Source: Bacteroidota bacterium (GTDB lineage: Bacteria; Bacteroidota; Bacteroidia; AKYH767-A; OLB10). Taken from it: a DNA stretch of 40,712 nucleotides. Under the pieces are notes generated by a model that saw only the letters and a list, made by a program, of their open reading frames with translations, was not told the origin of the DNA and did no database searches. The stretch is taken from the NCBI GenBank assembly GCA_947447155.1, contig CANFIN010000013.1, positions 1 to 40,712 of the forward strand. The letters run 5' to 3'. The translations under genes were made by a program, and so were the position numbers. Shown here one piece after another: positions 29,301 through 36,895 of the stretch. The first letter of the stretch is position 1, and each line of letters opens with the position of its first letter.

Positions 29301-29450
29301 GTCCCTACGAGTTGTTGAAGAGTCAGATGCAGCCTTTTTATTAAGGACCTCATCCACCGGTAAGTGTTCAAAAAACTCGTTATCGCGTAAGCGTGTAAAC
29401 TCAGGAGTATTATTGAGCTCTTCTACACCTTTCCAATATCTTTTTTCCAT
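26379..29450 (-). CDS. actB: Alternative complex III molybdopterin-fold / Fe-S subunit ActB
   Basis: Tat-like signal [20 protein letters not shown]; ferredoxin motifs [58 protein letters not shown]...[10 protein letters not shown]. Confidence 0.92.
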   Translation of the reverse strand: [1023 protein letters not shown]

Positions 29451-29495
29451 ATCCGTGATTGGAGTATTTTTCAGATTAATTGATTACTTATATTA

Positions 29496-30731
29496 TTAAT
29501 AGTGACAACGTGCACACTCTAAACCACCAATTTTATCAACGGTAAGTTTAGCATCCGGTCCTAACTTTTGTTTTAATTTCTCGTGCAATTCTTTGTAGTA
29601 ACCATTGCCATCCATCTTAACTTCTGTTTGACGATGACAGTTAATACACCATCCCATTGTTAAAGGAGAAGCTTGCTTCATTTCTTCCATTTTTTCTACT
29701 TCGCCATGACAAGTCTGACAAGTAACTTGACCAACTTTAACGTGCTGAGCATGATTAAAGTAAGCTAAATCAGGAAGGTTATGAATTCTAACCCACTGAA
29801 TAGGTTGCGTTTTACCAGTATACACTTGCTTAACCTTATCCCAACCTACTGCTTTATAAATCTTTGCAATTTCTTCCGTTCCGTATTTTGGTCCTTGTTG
29901 CACATATTTATGGCAATTCATACATACCATTGGAGAAGGAATATTTGCATTTTTAGATTTCTCTGCACCTGAATGGCAATAGCGACAATCAATTTTATTT
30001 TGTCCTACGTGCAATGCATGCGAAAACTTAATTGGCTGATCTGGCTGATATCCTTCTTGAACACCGATACCTTTTAATGCGTACCATCCTTTTACACTTC
30101 CTACAACTACAAGGAAAATTACGATAACAGCGATTAGTTTCTTGTGCTCACGAACCCATGCCTTACCTTTATAAACTGGAGGTTCAGGCAATCCTTCTCT
30201 CTGACGAACAACTCTTTCAAGTCCTTTTTTAGCGCTATTTAAAATAAAGTATAAGGCAATTAAACCAATTGTAACTAGAATTAAAACAGTTGGACTGCCA
30301 TCTTCCTGATTTTCTTCTCCGGAAGCAGCATTTGCATCAGTTGTTCCTGGAGCAGCGGCTGCAGGAGCCTTTTCGCTTTCTGTTTTGATGTAAGCGATTA
30401 CTGACTTGATTTCATCTTCAGAAAGATTGAAAGCCGGCATTGCAATTTTGTTATTCTCTTCGAATAATTTATTTGCATCGGCATCTCCTGATTTGATTAA
30501 GGCGCTGGAATTTTTAATCCACTTAAGCAACCATTCTTCGCTCCTGCGTTGGTGAACATTTTTCAATCCCGGACCTACAACCTTATTGTCGCCTACCACG
30601 TGGCAGGAAGTACAATTAGCTTTGAAGATGGCTTCACCGTTTGGCTGAGCAGCAACTTGGGAAAGAGAAATTACGTTCAGGAACAACGCAAACATTGTGA
30701 TTGTCAAATACCTGGATACGTAACGAGACAT
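29496..30731 (-). CDS. actA: Alternative complex III multiheme cytochrome c ActA with N-terminal monoheme domain
   Basis: Six heme motifs: CTSCH, CRYCH, CMNCH, CQTCH, CINCH, CARCH. Likely ATG at 30731 (MSRYVSRYLTITMFALFLN...); the tracked 35-residue extension lacks support. Confidence 0.88.
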   Translation of the reverse strand: MSRYVSRYLTITMFALFLNVISLSQVAAQPNGEAIFKANCTSCHVVGDNKVVGPGLKNVHQRRSEEWLLKWIKNSSALIKSGDADANKLFEENNKIAMPAFNLSEDEIKSVIAYIKTESEKAPAAAAPGTTDANAASGEENQEDGSPTVLILVTIGLIALYFILNSAKKGLERVVRQREGLPEPPVYKGKAWVREHKKLIAVIVIFLVVVGSVKGWYALKGIGVQEGYQPDQPIKFSHALHVGQNKIDCRYCHSGAEKSKNANIPSPMVCMNCHKYVQQGPKYGTEEIAKIYKAVGWDKVKQVYTGKTQPIQWVRIHNLPDLAYFNHAQHVKVGQVTCQTCHGEVEKMEEMKQASPLTMGWCINCHRQTEVKMDGNGYYKELHEKLKQKLGPDAKLTVDKIGGLECARCHY

Positions 30732-30954
30732 ATGAAGTCGTTTAAATTGTTTAATTTTTTTACTAAGATTTTTACCGAAATGCGACAAAAACCCATTTTT
30801 TTCAGCCGCGAATTTAACACAATCTAAGTATATCACGAAAAAAAATCAAAGATTTTATGAATTTAAAATCGTTCTAATTTGTTTATAAAATTTAAGTTTG
30901 ATTTTAAATCATGAGATTAGAGGTAATTGAATTGTATTTATCTAATTTTGAAAA

Positions 30955-31701
30955 ATGAATTTTACCAGCAAATCAATTTTGTTTGTTTGTTTTTTAGGGA
31001 GTTTTTGTGTCTCATTAAAGGCACAAAATTCTAATCCCCTTGATGAAGAATTAGTAAAAGACCTGGTAGACCGCCATAAACGAATCGGACTTCTGAAACA
31101 AACTACTCAAGGTTACCGCATTCAACTTTACTTTGGCTCAGAACGAACTAAAGCAACTGAATTAAAATTAGATTTCACGAATAACTTTTCAAATACACCA
31201 GCCTACTTAATTTATCAGCAGCCAAATTTTAAAGTTAGGGTTGGGGATTTTAAAACACGGATGGAGGCTTTTGCCTTTTTAGAAAGCATCAAGGAATTTT
31301 ACACCACCTCCTTTATTGTCCCTGACGATATAAAATTGCCAAAACGCGATTTAAGTAACTCAGCTAAAGGGGCTTCGGGAAATTCGTCTGGACATTTTAC
31401 TTCATCTGAAGTAACGTCGATTACTGCAAATATAACGGAAAGGAGTATCCGCATACTGCCTCAGCTAAATGAACCAAATCAGGAAGAAGGTAAAATAGTT
31501 CTGGACATATCTGTAGATAGTAAAGGCAATGTTATTAAGGCAGAAGGTCCGACAAGAGGATCAACAACAACAAGCTCAGTTTTATTACAAAAGGCAAAAG
31601 AAATAGCTTTCAAAACAAAATTCTCAGAGGCTGAACTTCCAACGGATTCCGAAGAAATCTATCAAAAGGGTACCTTATCGGTTATTTTTAAAATCGAGTA
31701 A
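30955..31701 (+). CDS. Secreted SPOR-like domain plus TonB C-terminal-like domain protein
   Basis: Signal peptide; SPOR-like YRIQLYFGSERTKATELKLDF...PNFKVRVGDFKTRMEAFAFLESIKE; TonB_C-like GKIVLDISVDSKGNVIKAEGPTRGSTTTSSVLLQKAKEIAFKTKFSEAE...QKGTLSVIFKIE. Confidence 0.75.
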   Translation: MNFTSKSILFVCFLGSFCVSLKAQNSNPLDEELVKDLVDRHKRIGLLKQTTQGYRIQLYFGSERTKATELKLDFTNNFSNTPAYLIYQQPNFKVRVGDFKTRMEAFAFLESIKEFYTTSFIVPDDIKLPKRDLSNSAKGASGNSSGHFTSSEVTSITANITERSIRILPQLNEPNQEEGKIVLDISVDSKGNVIKAEGPTRGSTTTSSVLLQKAKEIAFKTKFSEAELPTDSEEIYQKGTLSVIFKIE

Positions 31702-32205
31702 TTACTGTTTATGAACGATTTTATGCGGTCGTTTTTTTCTTGTTTGATGTTGAAAGTTACTTGATAAGATTGAAATATTACCGTCAGCTTCTAATACAGC
31801 TAGATTTACTTTATCAATTGACTCAACTCCGTGTTCACGTGCAGCTGCAAGTAGTTCTTCTTCAGTAATCATAACTTTATTTAAGTGCGCTTTGATTATT
31901 TTTCCTTCGTGAACTAACATCACAGGTTCGCCTTGTAACATAGCTGTAAATTTTTTAGACTTAAATGTTAAGCGCTTGATTAAATAATTTACCACAAATA
32001 AACTAAGTGCTGCAATTAATCCGCCCTGTAATGTTGTACTGCTTCCAACCATGGCATTCTGTACAGAGTTACTAATTAAAAGTATAAAAACTAGGTCAGT
32101 AACGCTTAGCTGTGCTAATTCTGTTTTGCCAAACATTCTTATTGCAATTACAATAAAAAGATAAACTGCAGATGATCGGAATATGATTTCTAAATATTCA
32201 TTCAT
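31702..32205 (-). CDS. DUF421 family membrane protein (YetF/YcaP-like)
   Basis: IAIRMFGKTELAQLSVTDLVFILLISNSVQNAMVG and soluble domain GEPVMLVHEGKIIKAHLNKVMITEEELLAAAREHGVESIDKVNLAVLEADGNISIL. Confidence 0.9.
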   Translation of the reverse strand: MNEYLEIIFRSSAVYLFIVIAIRMFGKTELAQLSVTDLVFILLISNSVQNAMVGSSTTLQGGLIAALSLFVVNYLIKRLTFKSKKFTAMLQGEPVMLVHEGKIIKAHLNKVMITEEELLAAAREHGVESIDKVNLAVLEADGNISILSSNFQHQTRKKRPHKIVHKQ

Positions 32206-32414
32206 TGTTCAAATGTATGAAACATTTTAAATAACAATTTTATCTAATCATGATATGCTTTAGACTCCTTTCAATAATTAAAATCTATTTAATAAAATCA
32301 TTCAGCGATTTATCTTAAGCCTTGTTGAATTAAACAGAGCAAATTGAAAAATAACACTTACATTAAATTAAAATTAAATTCCAATTTAAGCTTGGCATAA
32401 CTGCTTATAAACAA

Positions 32415-32422
32415 TAATTTTG
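32415..32422 (+). promoter_or_regulatory. Bacteroidota-type -7 element TAATTTTG before the PycTM-like gene
   Basis: Matches TAnnTTTG, with TTG at 32392 20 nt upstream; ATG at 32440. Confidence 0.5.
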
Positions 32423-32439
32423 GATACTAAATTTTAATT

Positions 32440-33012
32440 ATGCCTAGGCCATCGATTAATAGTGAATTAGATAATAAACAATTGGATGTATTTCATGAGA
32501 CTGGCATTAATGGATTCTTTCGTGTTTTAAGTAGTAATTTGAACAATCAAAACAATTTGGCAGACAACAAAGCCAGTACTTTGATTTCAATTAATACCAT
32601 TTTGCTTACGCTAATCATAAGTACATTAGTAAAGCAGGCGAACTATTTTGACAACTTTAAAACTCCAATTTTTCTGTTAATGGCTACAACTTTAGTTTCC
32701 ACAATATTTGCAATTTTAGTCACTCGACCTACAATAAAAAAATTTCAAGTAACTCAAGAATTCATTGATGAAAAAAAAACAACGTTCTTGTTTTTCGGAA
32801 ATTTCACAAGTCTTTCGCTTGAAGATTATGAAGAAACAATGTTAGGCATCATTAAAAATGATGAATATTTATTCAGGTCTATTATAGCCGATTTCTATGG
32901 CCAAGGCAAAGTGCTTGATAGAAAGTATCGATTGTTATCCTACGCTTACAATATCTTCCTTTATGGTATTGTTTTTTCTGTTGTTTTATTTTCGATTTTT
33001 ACATTTATTTAA
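32440..33012 (+). CDS. Stand-alone Pycsar-effector-like transmembrane protein (PycTM / DUF5706 family)
   Basis: ADNKASTLISINTILLTLIIS TM segment, VTRPTIKKF, TFLFFGNFTSLSLEDYEETMLGIIKNDEYLFRSIIADFYGQGKVLDRKYRLLSYAYNIFLYGIVFSVVLF: the PycTM region found C-terminal to HD domains in other Bacteroidota proteins. Confidence 0.83.
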   Translation: MPRPSINSELDNKQLDVFHETGINGFFRVLSSNLNNQNNLADNKASTLISINTILLTLIISTLVKQANYFDNFKTPIFLLMATTLVSTIFAILVTRPTIKKFQVTQEFIDEKKTTFLFFGNFTSLSLEDYEETMLGIIKNDEYLFRSIIADFYGQGKVLDRKYRLLSYAYNIFLYGIVFSVVLFSIFTFI

Positions 33013-33096
33013 TGCTTAAAATAGCAAGCTAGCAATTTGAGACTTTCATTATCAGTAATAAATAATTTTTTATAAGTTTCTTCGTCAAAATCATCG

Positions 33097-33167
33097 TTTA
33101 GAAATAATACTATTTCTAACTATTCATTAATAAATCACAATTTCTAAAACTTCTATTGTTTAGAAAT
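33097..33167. promoter_or_regulatory. Four TTTAGAAAT-type motifs in two inverted pairs upstream of the photolyase-like gene
   Basis: TTTAGAAAT 33097-33105, ATTTCTAAC 33112-33120, ATTTCTAAA 33140-33148, TTTAGAAAT 33159-33167. Confidence 0.45.
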
Positions 33168-33179
33168 GTTAAGTAAGGA

Positions 33180-34658
33180 ATGTTATCAGCATCAATATTA
33201 TTCCCCAATCAACTATTTGAAAACAACACTGCACTTTCACTGAATCGTGTTGTTTACTTAATTGAAGACGATTTGTTTTTTCAACAATATTCATTTCATA
33301 AAATAAAAATTGCTTATCACCGTGCCAGTATGAAATGGTATTGTGAATATTTAAAACAAAAAGGATACACAGTAATTTATATTGAAACAAAATCTAAAAA
33401 CTGTAACTTAGATATACTACTTCAAGAAATTGCAGAATCAGGTATTCAGACAATTTTCATTAACGATGTAAATGACTATTTGTTAAACAGACGTATTAAT
33501 CGATATTCAAAAAAACATTCTTTAAAAATTCAATGGTGCGACAATCCGAATTTCATTGTTACTAAAAACAATTCGGAAGACTTTTTAAAGTCGAAGAACA
33601 AGTTCCACCAAACTGATTTTTATATTCATTTCAGAAAACAGTTTTCAATTTTATTAGATAAAGAAAAACCTATAGGTGGCAAATGGACCTTTGATTCTGA
33701 GAACAGAAAAAAGATGCCAGCAGGAACTAACGTGTATCAATTACCGAAAATAAAAAGTTGTGAGTATATCGAAGAATCGCTAAAATATGCAAATACACAC
33801 TTCCCCAATAATCCTGGGAAAGCAGAATCTATTTTATATCCGATAACATTTGAAGAAAGTAAAAAATGGCTCGATACTTTTTTAAATGAACGCTTGAATA
33901 ATTATGGTATTTATCAAGATGCAATGGTTGAAGGAGAGTCGTTCTTATTTCACAGCATATTAACGCCAATGTTAAATGTCGGATTAATAAATCCTGATTA
34001 CATTTTAGATAGAACAATTGAAGAATTCAACAAAAGAAATTTACCAGTTAATTCAGTTGAAGGTTTTATCCGACAAATATTAGGCTGGCGTGAATTTATT
34101 CGCGTTGTGTATACGCACAAAGGAGTATTTCAGCGAACGAATAATCATTTTCAATATACAAGAAAAATTCCATCATCATTTTACAATGGAACAACCGGTA
34201 TAACACCTATTGATGATGTGATTAATAAAGTTAATGAGCATGGGTACGCACATCATATCGAGCGACTAATGATAGTGGGTAATTTTATGTTGCTATGTGA
34301 ATTTGATCCAGATGAAGTATACCGTTGGTTTATGGAATTATTTGTTGATGCGTATGACTGGGTAATGGTACCAAATGTATATGGCATGAGTCAGTATGCC
34401 GATGCAGGATTGATGAGTACAAAGCCTTACATCTCAGGATCTAATTACATATTAAAAATGAGCAACTATCCAAAAGGTCATTGGTGTGAGGTATGGGATG
34501 CGTTATATTGGTTGTTCATCATTAAACACAAAAACGCTTTTGCTAAAAATCCGCGTATGTCCATGATGGTTAGTTTAGCCAACAAACTACCAGAAGAAAA
34601 AATAGCGACTTATGAAAAAACTGCTTCGGAATGGTTTCGCAAAATAGATATAAAGTAA
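33180..34658 (+). CDS. Cryptochrome/photolyase-related protein (FeS-BCP/CryB-like lineage)
   Basis: FPNQLF, FYIHFRKQF, GFIRQILGWREFIRVVY, HHIERLMIVGNFMLLCEFDPDEVYRWFMELFVDAYDWVMVPNVYGMSQYADAGLMSTKPYISGSNYILKMSNY, NPRMSMM. Confidence 0.9.
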   Translation: MLSASILFPNQLFENNTALSLNRVVYLIEDDLFFQQYSFHKIKIAYHRASMKWYCEYLKQKGYTVIYIETKSKNCNLDILLQEIAESGIQTIFINDVNDYLLNRRINRYSKKHSLKIQWCDNPNFIVTKNNSEDFLKSKNKFHQTDFYIHFRKQFSILLDKEKPIGGKWTFDSENRKKMPAGTNVYQLPKIKSCEYIEESLKYANTHFPNNPGKAESILYPITFEESKKWLDTFLNERLNNYGIYQDAMVEGESFLFHSILTPMLNVGLINPDYILDRTIEEFNKRNLPVNSVEGFIRQILGWREFIRVVYTHKGVFQRTNNHFQYTRKIPSSFYNGTTGITPIDDVINKVNEHGYAHHIERLMIVGNFMLLCEFDPDEVYRWFMELFVDAYDWVMVPNVYGMSQYADAGLMSTKPYISGSNYILKMSNYPKGHWCEVWDALYWLFIIKHKNAFAKNPRMSMMVSLANKLPEEKIATYEKTASEWFRKIDIK

Positions 34659-34690
34659 AAGGCTGCACTTTCATGCAGCCTTTTACTTTA
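34651..34690. terminator. Bidirectional terminator between convergent genes
   Basis: Perfect 17-bp arms TAAAGTAAAAGGCTGCA-ctttca-TGCAGCCTTTTACTTTA. The + gene's stop codon lies in the left arm. Confidence 0.88.
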
Positions 34691-34704
34691 ATGAGGTGTT
34701 GAAA

Positions 34705-36873
34705 TTATTTTATAATCTTCATTTCATTTAACAAATAACCTGCACCGCCGAATTTGTCCATGATAAATAACGTATAGCGAATATCTAAGGAAATTGTTCT
34801 TTGCAAATTAGCATCAAATCCAAAGTCACTTGCAATTGCTTCCCAGTTACCATCGAAAGCAGTTCCGATTAACTCTCCTCTACCATTAATTACAGGAGAT
34901 CCTGAATTGCCACCAGTAATATCATTATCTGTTAAGAAACAAGTATGTAATTCTCCATCCTTGTCAGCATACTGACCAAAGTCTTTAGCTTTTAGCAGGT
35001 CAACTAATTTCTTTGGTGCATCAAATTCAATATCGCCAGGAGTATATTTCTCTAGAATTCCTTTTGATGTAGTGAATTCTTTATAACTAACTGCATCTTT
35101 TGCATTGTACGGTAATACGCGACCGTAAGTAAGGCGCATTGTACCATTTGCATCAGGTGAGTATAATTTTTTGCTATCCATTTCTAACATTGCTGCCTGG
35201 AACAAACGATTTGCACGTCCAAGTTTATTATTGATATCCATTGTAATAGGACGCATTTCATTCATTTTATTCAAGTAAGCAGATGTGATTACATAAATCA
35301 TATCCTTATTCATTTTTTTTAATGAAGGATTAGCCAAGAAAGCTATCATTTTTTCTTTAGATGTCAAGAAAGATTTAGCATATAACTCAGTCGCCATCTT
35401 TGAATAATCCTTATTACACTTAACAGATATATCAACTAATTCTTTTGGAAGATTTGCATGATCCAAGTCTTCAGTCAAATGCATTAAAACAGTTGCTAAT
35501 ACTTTTATTTCAATTGGATCGAAATATTCTTTGTACTGTTCATCTAATTCTTTCGACATGTCTGCAGCAACTTTTTTGGCTTCTTCTGTCTTTGACTTAT
35601 CTTTTAGCAAAGCTTCTAACTTAGATAATCCCATAGCAAAAACCATAGGCTGAGAATTACTAATGCCGTCATCCATATAAACTTTGTACATTCCGTATTT
35701 GTCTAATTGAGCATAAGCCTGATCATATAAACTGAACATCTCATTATAAAGTGCGCCCTTATTATTAGCGGCAATCCAAGCTTTTAATTTATCTTCTTCT
35801 GCTTTTCTTTTCTCAAACAAATGCTGTTGTGGAAGTGCTGTCGATTCACCCATGAACTTCTTCCAATAATTACTCAATCCTGCGAATTTATCGGCATACA
35901 TTAATTTAATTTTTGGATCAGCATGCATAAACTCTTCATATACATCTAACACGTCGCGACGAACTTTAACACGCATTGGTCTTTCTTTAGAAGAATAATA
36001 TTTTATTCCCTGGCTATAAGTATAGCGTTGTGTTCTGCCAGGATAACCCATGATCATAGCAAAATCTTCAGGATTTTTACCTTGTAAATTAACAGGAAAA
36101 AAATGCTGAGGTGTATAAGGCTTATTGCTAGTATTATAATCAGATGGTTTATTTTCTGCGTTCACATAAATACGAAACATACTAAAGTCACATGTATGAC
36201 GAGGCCACATCCAGTTATCTGTTTCGCCACCAAATTTTCCAATATTTTCTGGAGGAGTTCCAACCAAGCGAATGTCTTTGTAAACTACATAGTACATTGC
36301 TAGATATTTATTTCCTGCGTAGAAAGGAACTACATCAACAACATAATTATCCTTATCGACACCAAGTCCCTCTTTCAATGATGCTTGTAATTTAGTAAGC
36401 TTATCTGCTACAGCTTTAGCACGTGATGTTTCATCCATTGTAAGACTAATACTATCTAAAATTTTTGATGTAACATCTTCTACTTTTGCTAACAAGCCGA
36501 TATTAAAATTTGCTTTTCTTTCTTCAGCTTTATTTTTTGCCCAAAAACCATTTGCAAGAATATTATCTTCATTGGTACTTAGTTCCTGTATAGATCCGTA
36601 ACCACAATGATGATTAGTTAAGAACAACCCTTCACCACTAATTATTTCGCCTGTACAAAACATTCTGTTTTGTTTAGTCATTAAACGCACAACCGCATCC
36701 TTTGCACATGCTTTATTGATATTATAAATATCATCTGCTGTTAGTTTTAATCCACGCGCCTGCATACTATCCTGCAATTGCTGAATCATAATAAGAGGCC
36801 ACATACCTTCGTCGGCCCGAAGTTGCCCTGTTAAAAGAAAAAATCCTAAGAATAGTACTGCTATCTTTTTCAT
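34705..36873 (-). CDS. S46 family dipeptidyl-peptidase (DPP7/DPP11 family)
   Basis: GEIISGEGLFLTNHHCGYGSIQ (catalytic His), DNWMWPRHTCDFSMFRIY (Asp), DITGGNSGSPVINGRGELIGTAFDGNWEAIASD (Ser). Signal peptide present. Confidence 0.93.
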   Translation of the reverse strand: MKKIAVLFLGFFLLTGQLRADEGMWPLIMIQQLQDSMQARGLKLTADDIYNINKACAKDAVVRLMTKQNRMFCTGEIISGEGLFLTNHHCGYGSIQELSTNEDNILANGFWAKNKAEERKANFNIGLLAKVEDVTSKILDSISLTMDETSRAKAVADKLTKLQASLKEGLGVDKDNYVVDVVPFYAGNKYLAMYYVVYKDIRLVGTPPENIGKFGGETDNWMWPRHTCDFSMFRIYVNAENKPSDYNTSNKPYTPQHFFPVNLQGKNPEDFAMIMGYPGRTQRYTYSQGIKYYSSKERPMRVKVRRDVLDVYEEFMHADPKIKLMYADKFAGLSNYWKKFMGESTALPQQHLFEKRKAEEDKLKAWIAANNKGALYNEMFSLYDQAYAQLDKYGMYKVYMDDGISNSQPMVFAMGLSKLEALLKDKSKTEEAKKVAADMSKELDEQYKEYFDPIEIKVLATVLMHLTEDLDHANLPKELVDISVKCNKDYSKMATELYAKSFLTSKEKMIAFLANPSLKKMNKDMIYVITSAYLNKMNEMRPITMDINNKLGRANRLFQAAMLEMDSKKLYSPDANGTMRLTYGRVLPYNAKDAVSYKEFTTSKGILEKYTPGDIEFDAPKKLVDLLKAKDFGQYADKDGELHTCFLTDNDITGGNSGSPVINGRGELIGTAFDGNWEAIASDFGFDANLQRTISLDIRYTLFIMDKFGGAGYLLNEMKIIK

Positions 36874-36895
36874 ACTGTTTTTAATTTTATTGATT

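Noticed and set aside
31702-32205. DUF421 protein as a partner in a Pycsar-like system
   Set aside because: It is divergently transcribed and belongs to a widespread housekeeping-type membrane family; adjacency alone is insufficient evidence.
33169-33390. Minus-strand 73-aa ORF overlapping the photolyase gene start
   Set aside because: Antisense to a well-supported CDS; no recognisable domain.
32440-34658. PycTM-like gene plus photolyase-like gene as a new anti-phage operon
   Set aside because: No cyclase, nuclease or mobile-element context. About 170 nt and a distinct motif cluster separate the two genes, so a joint defence function is not supported.
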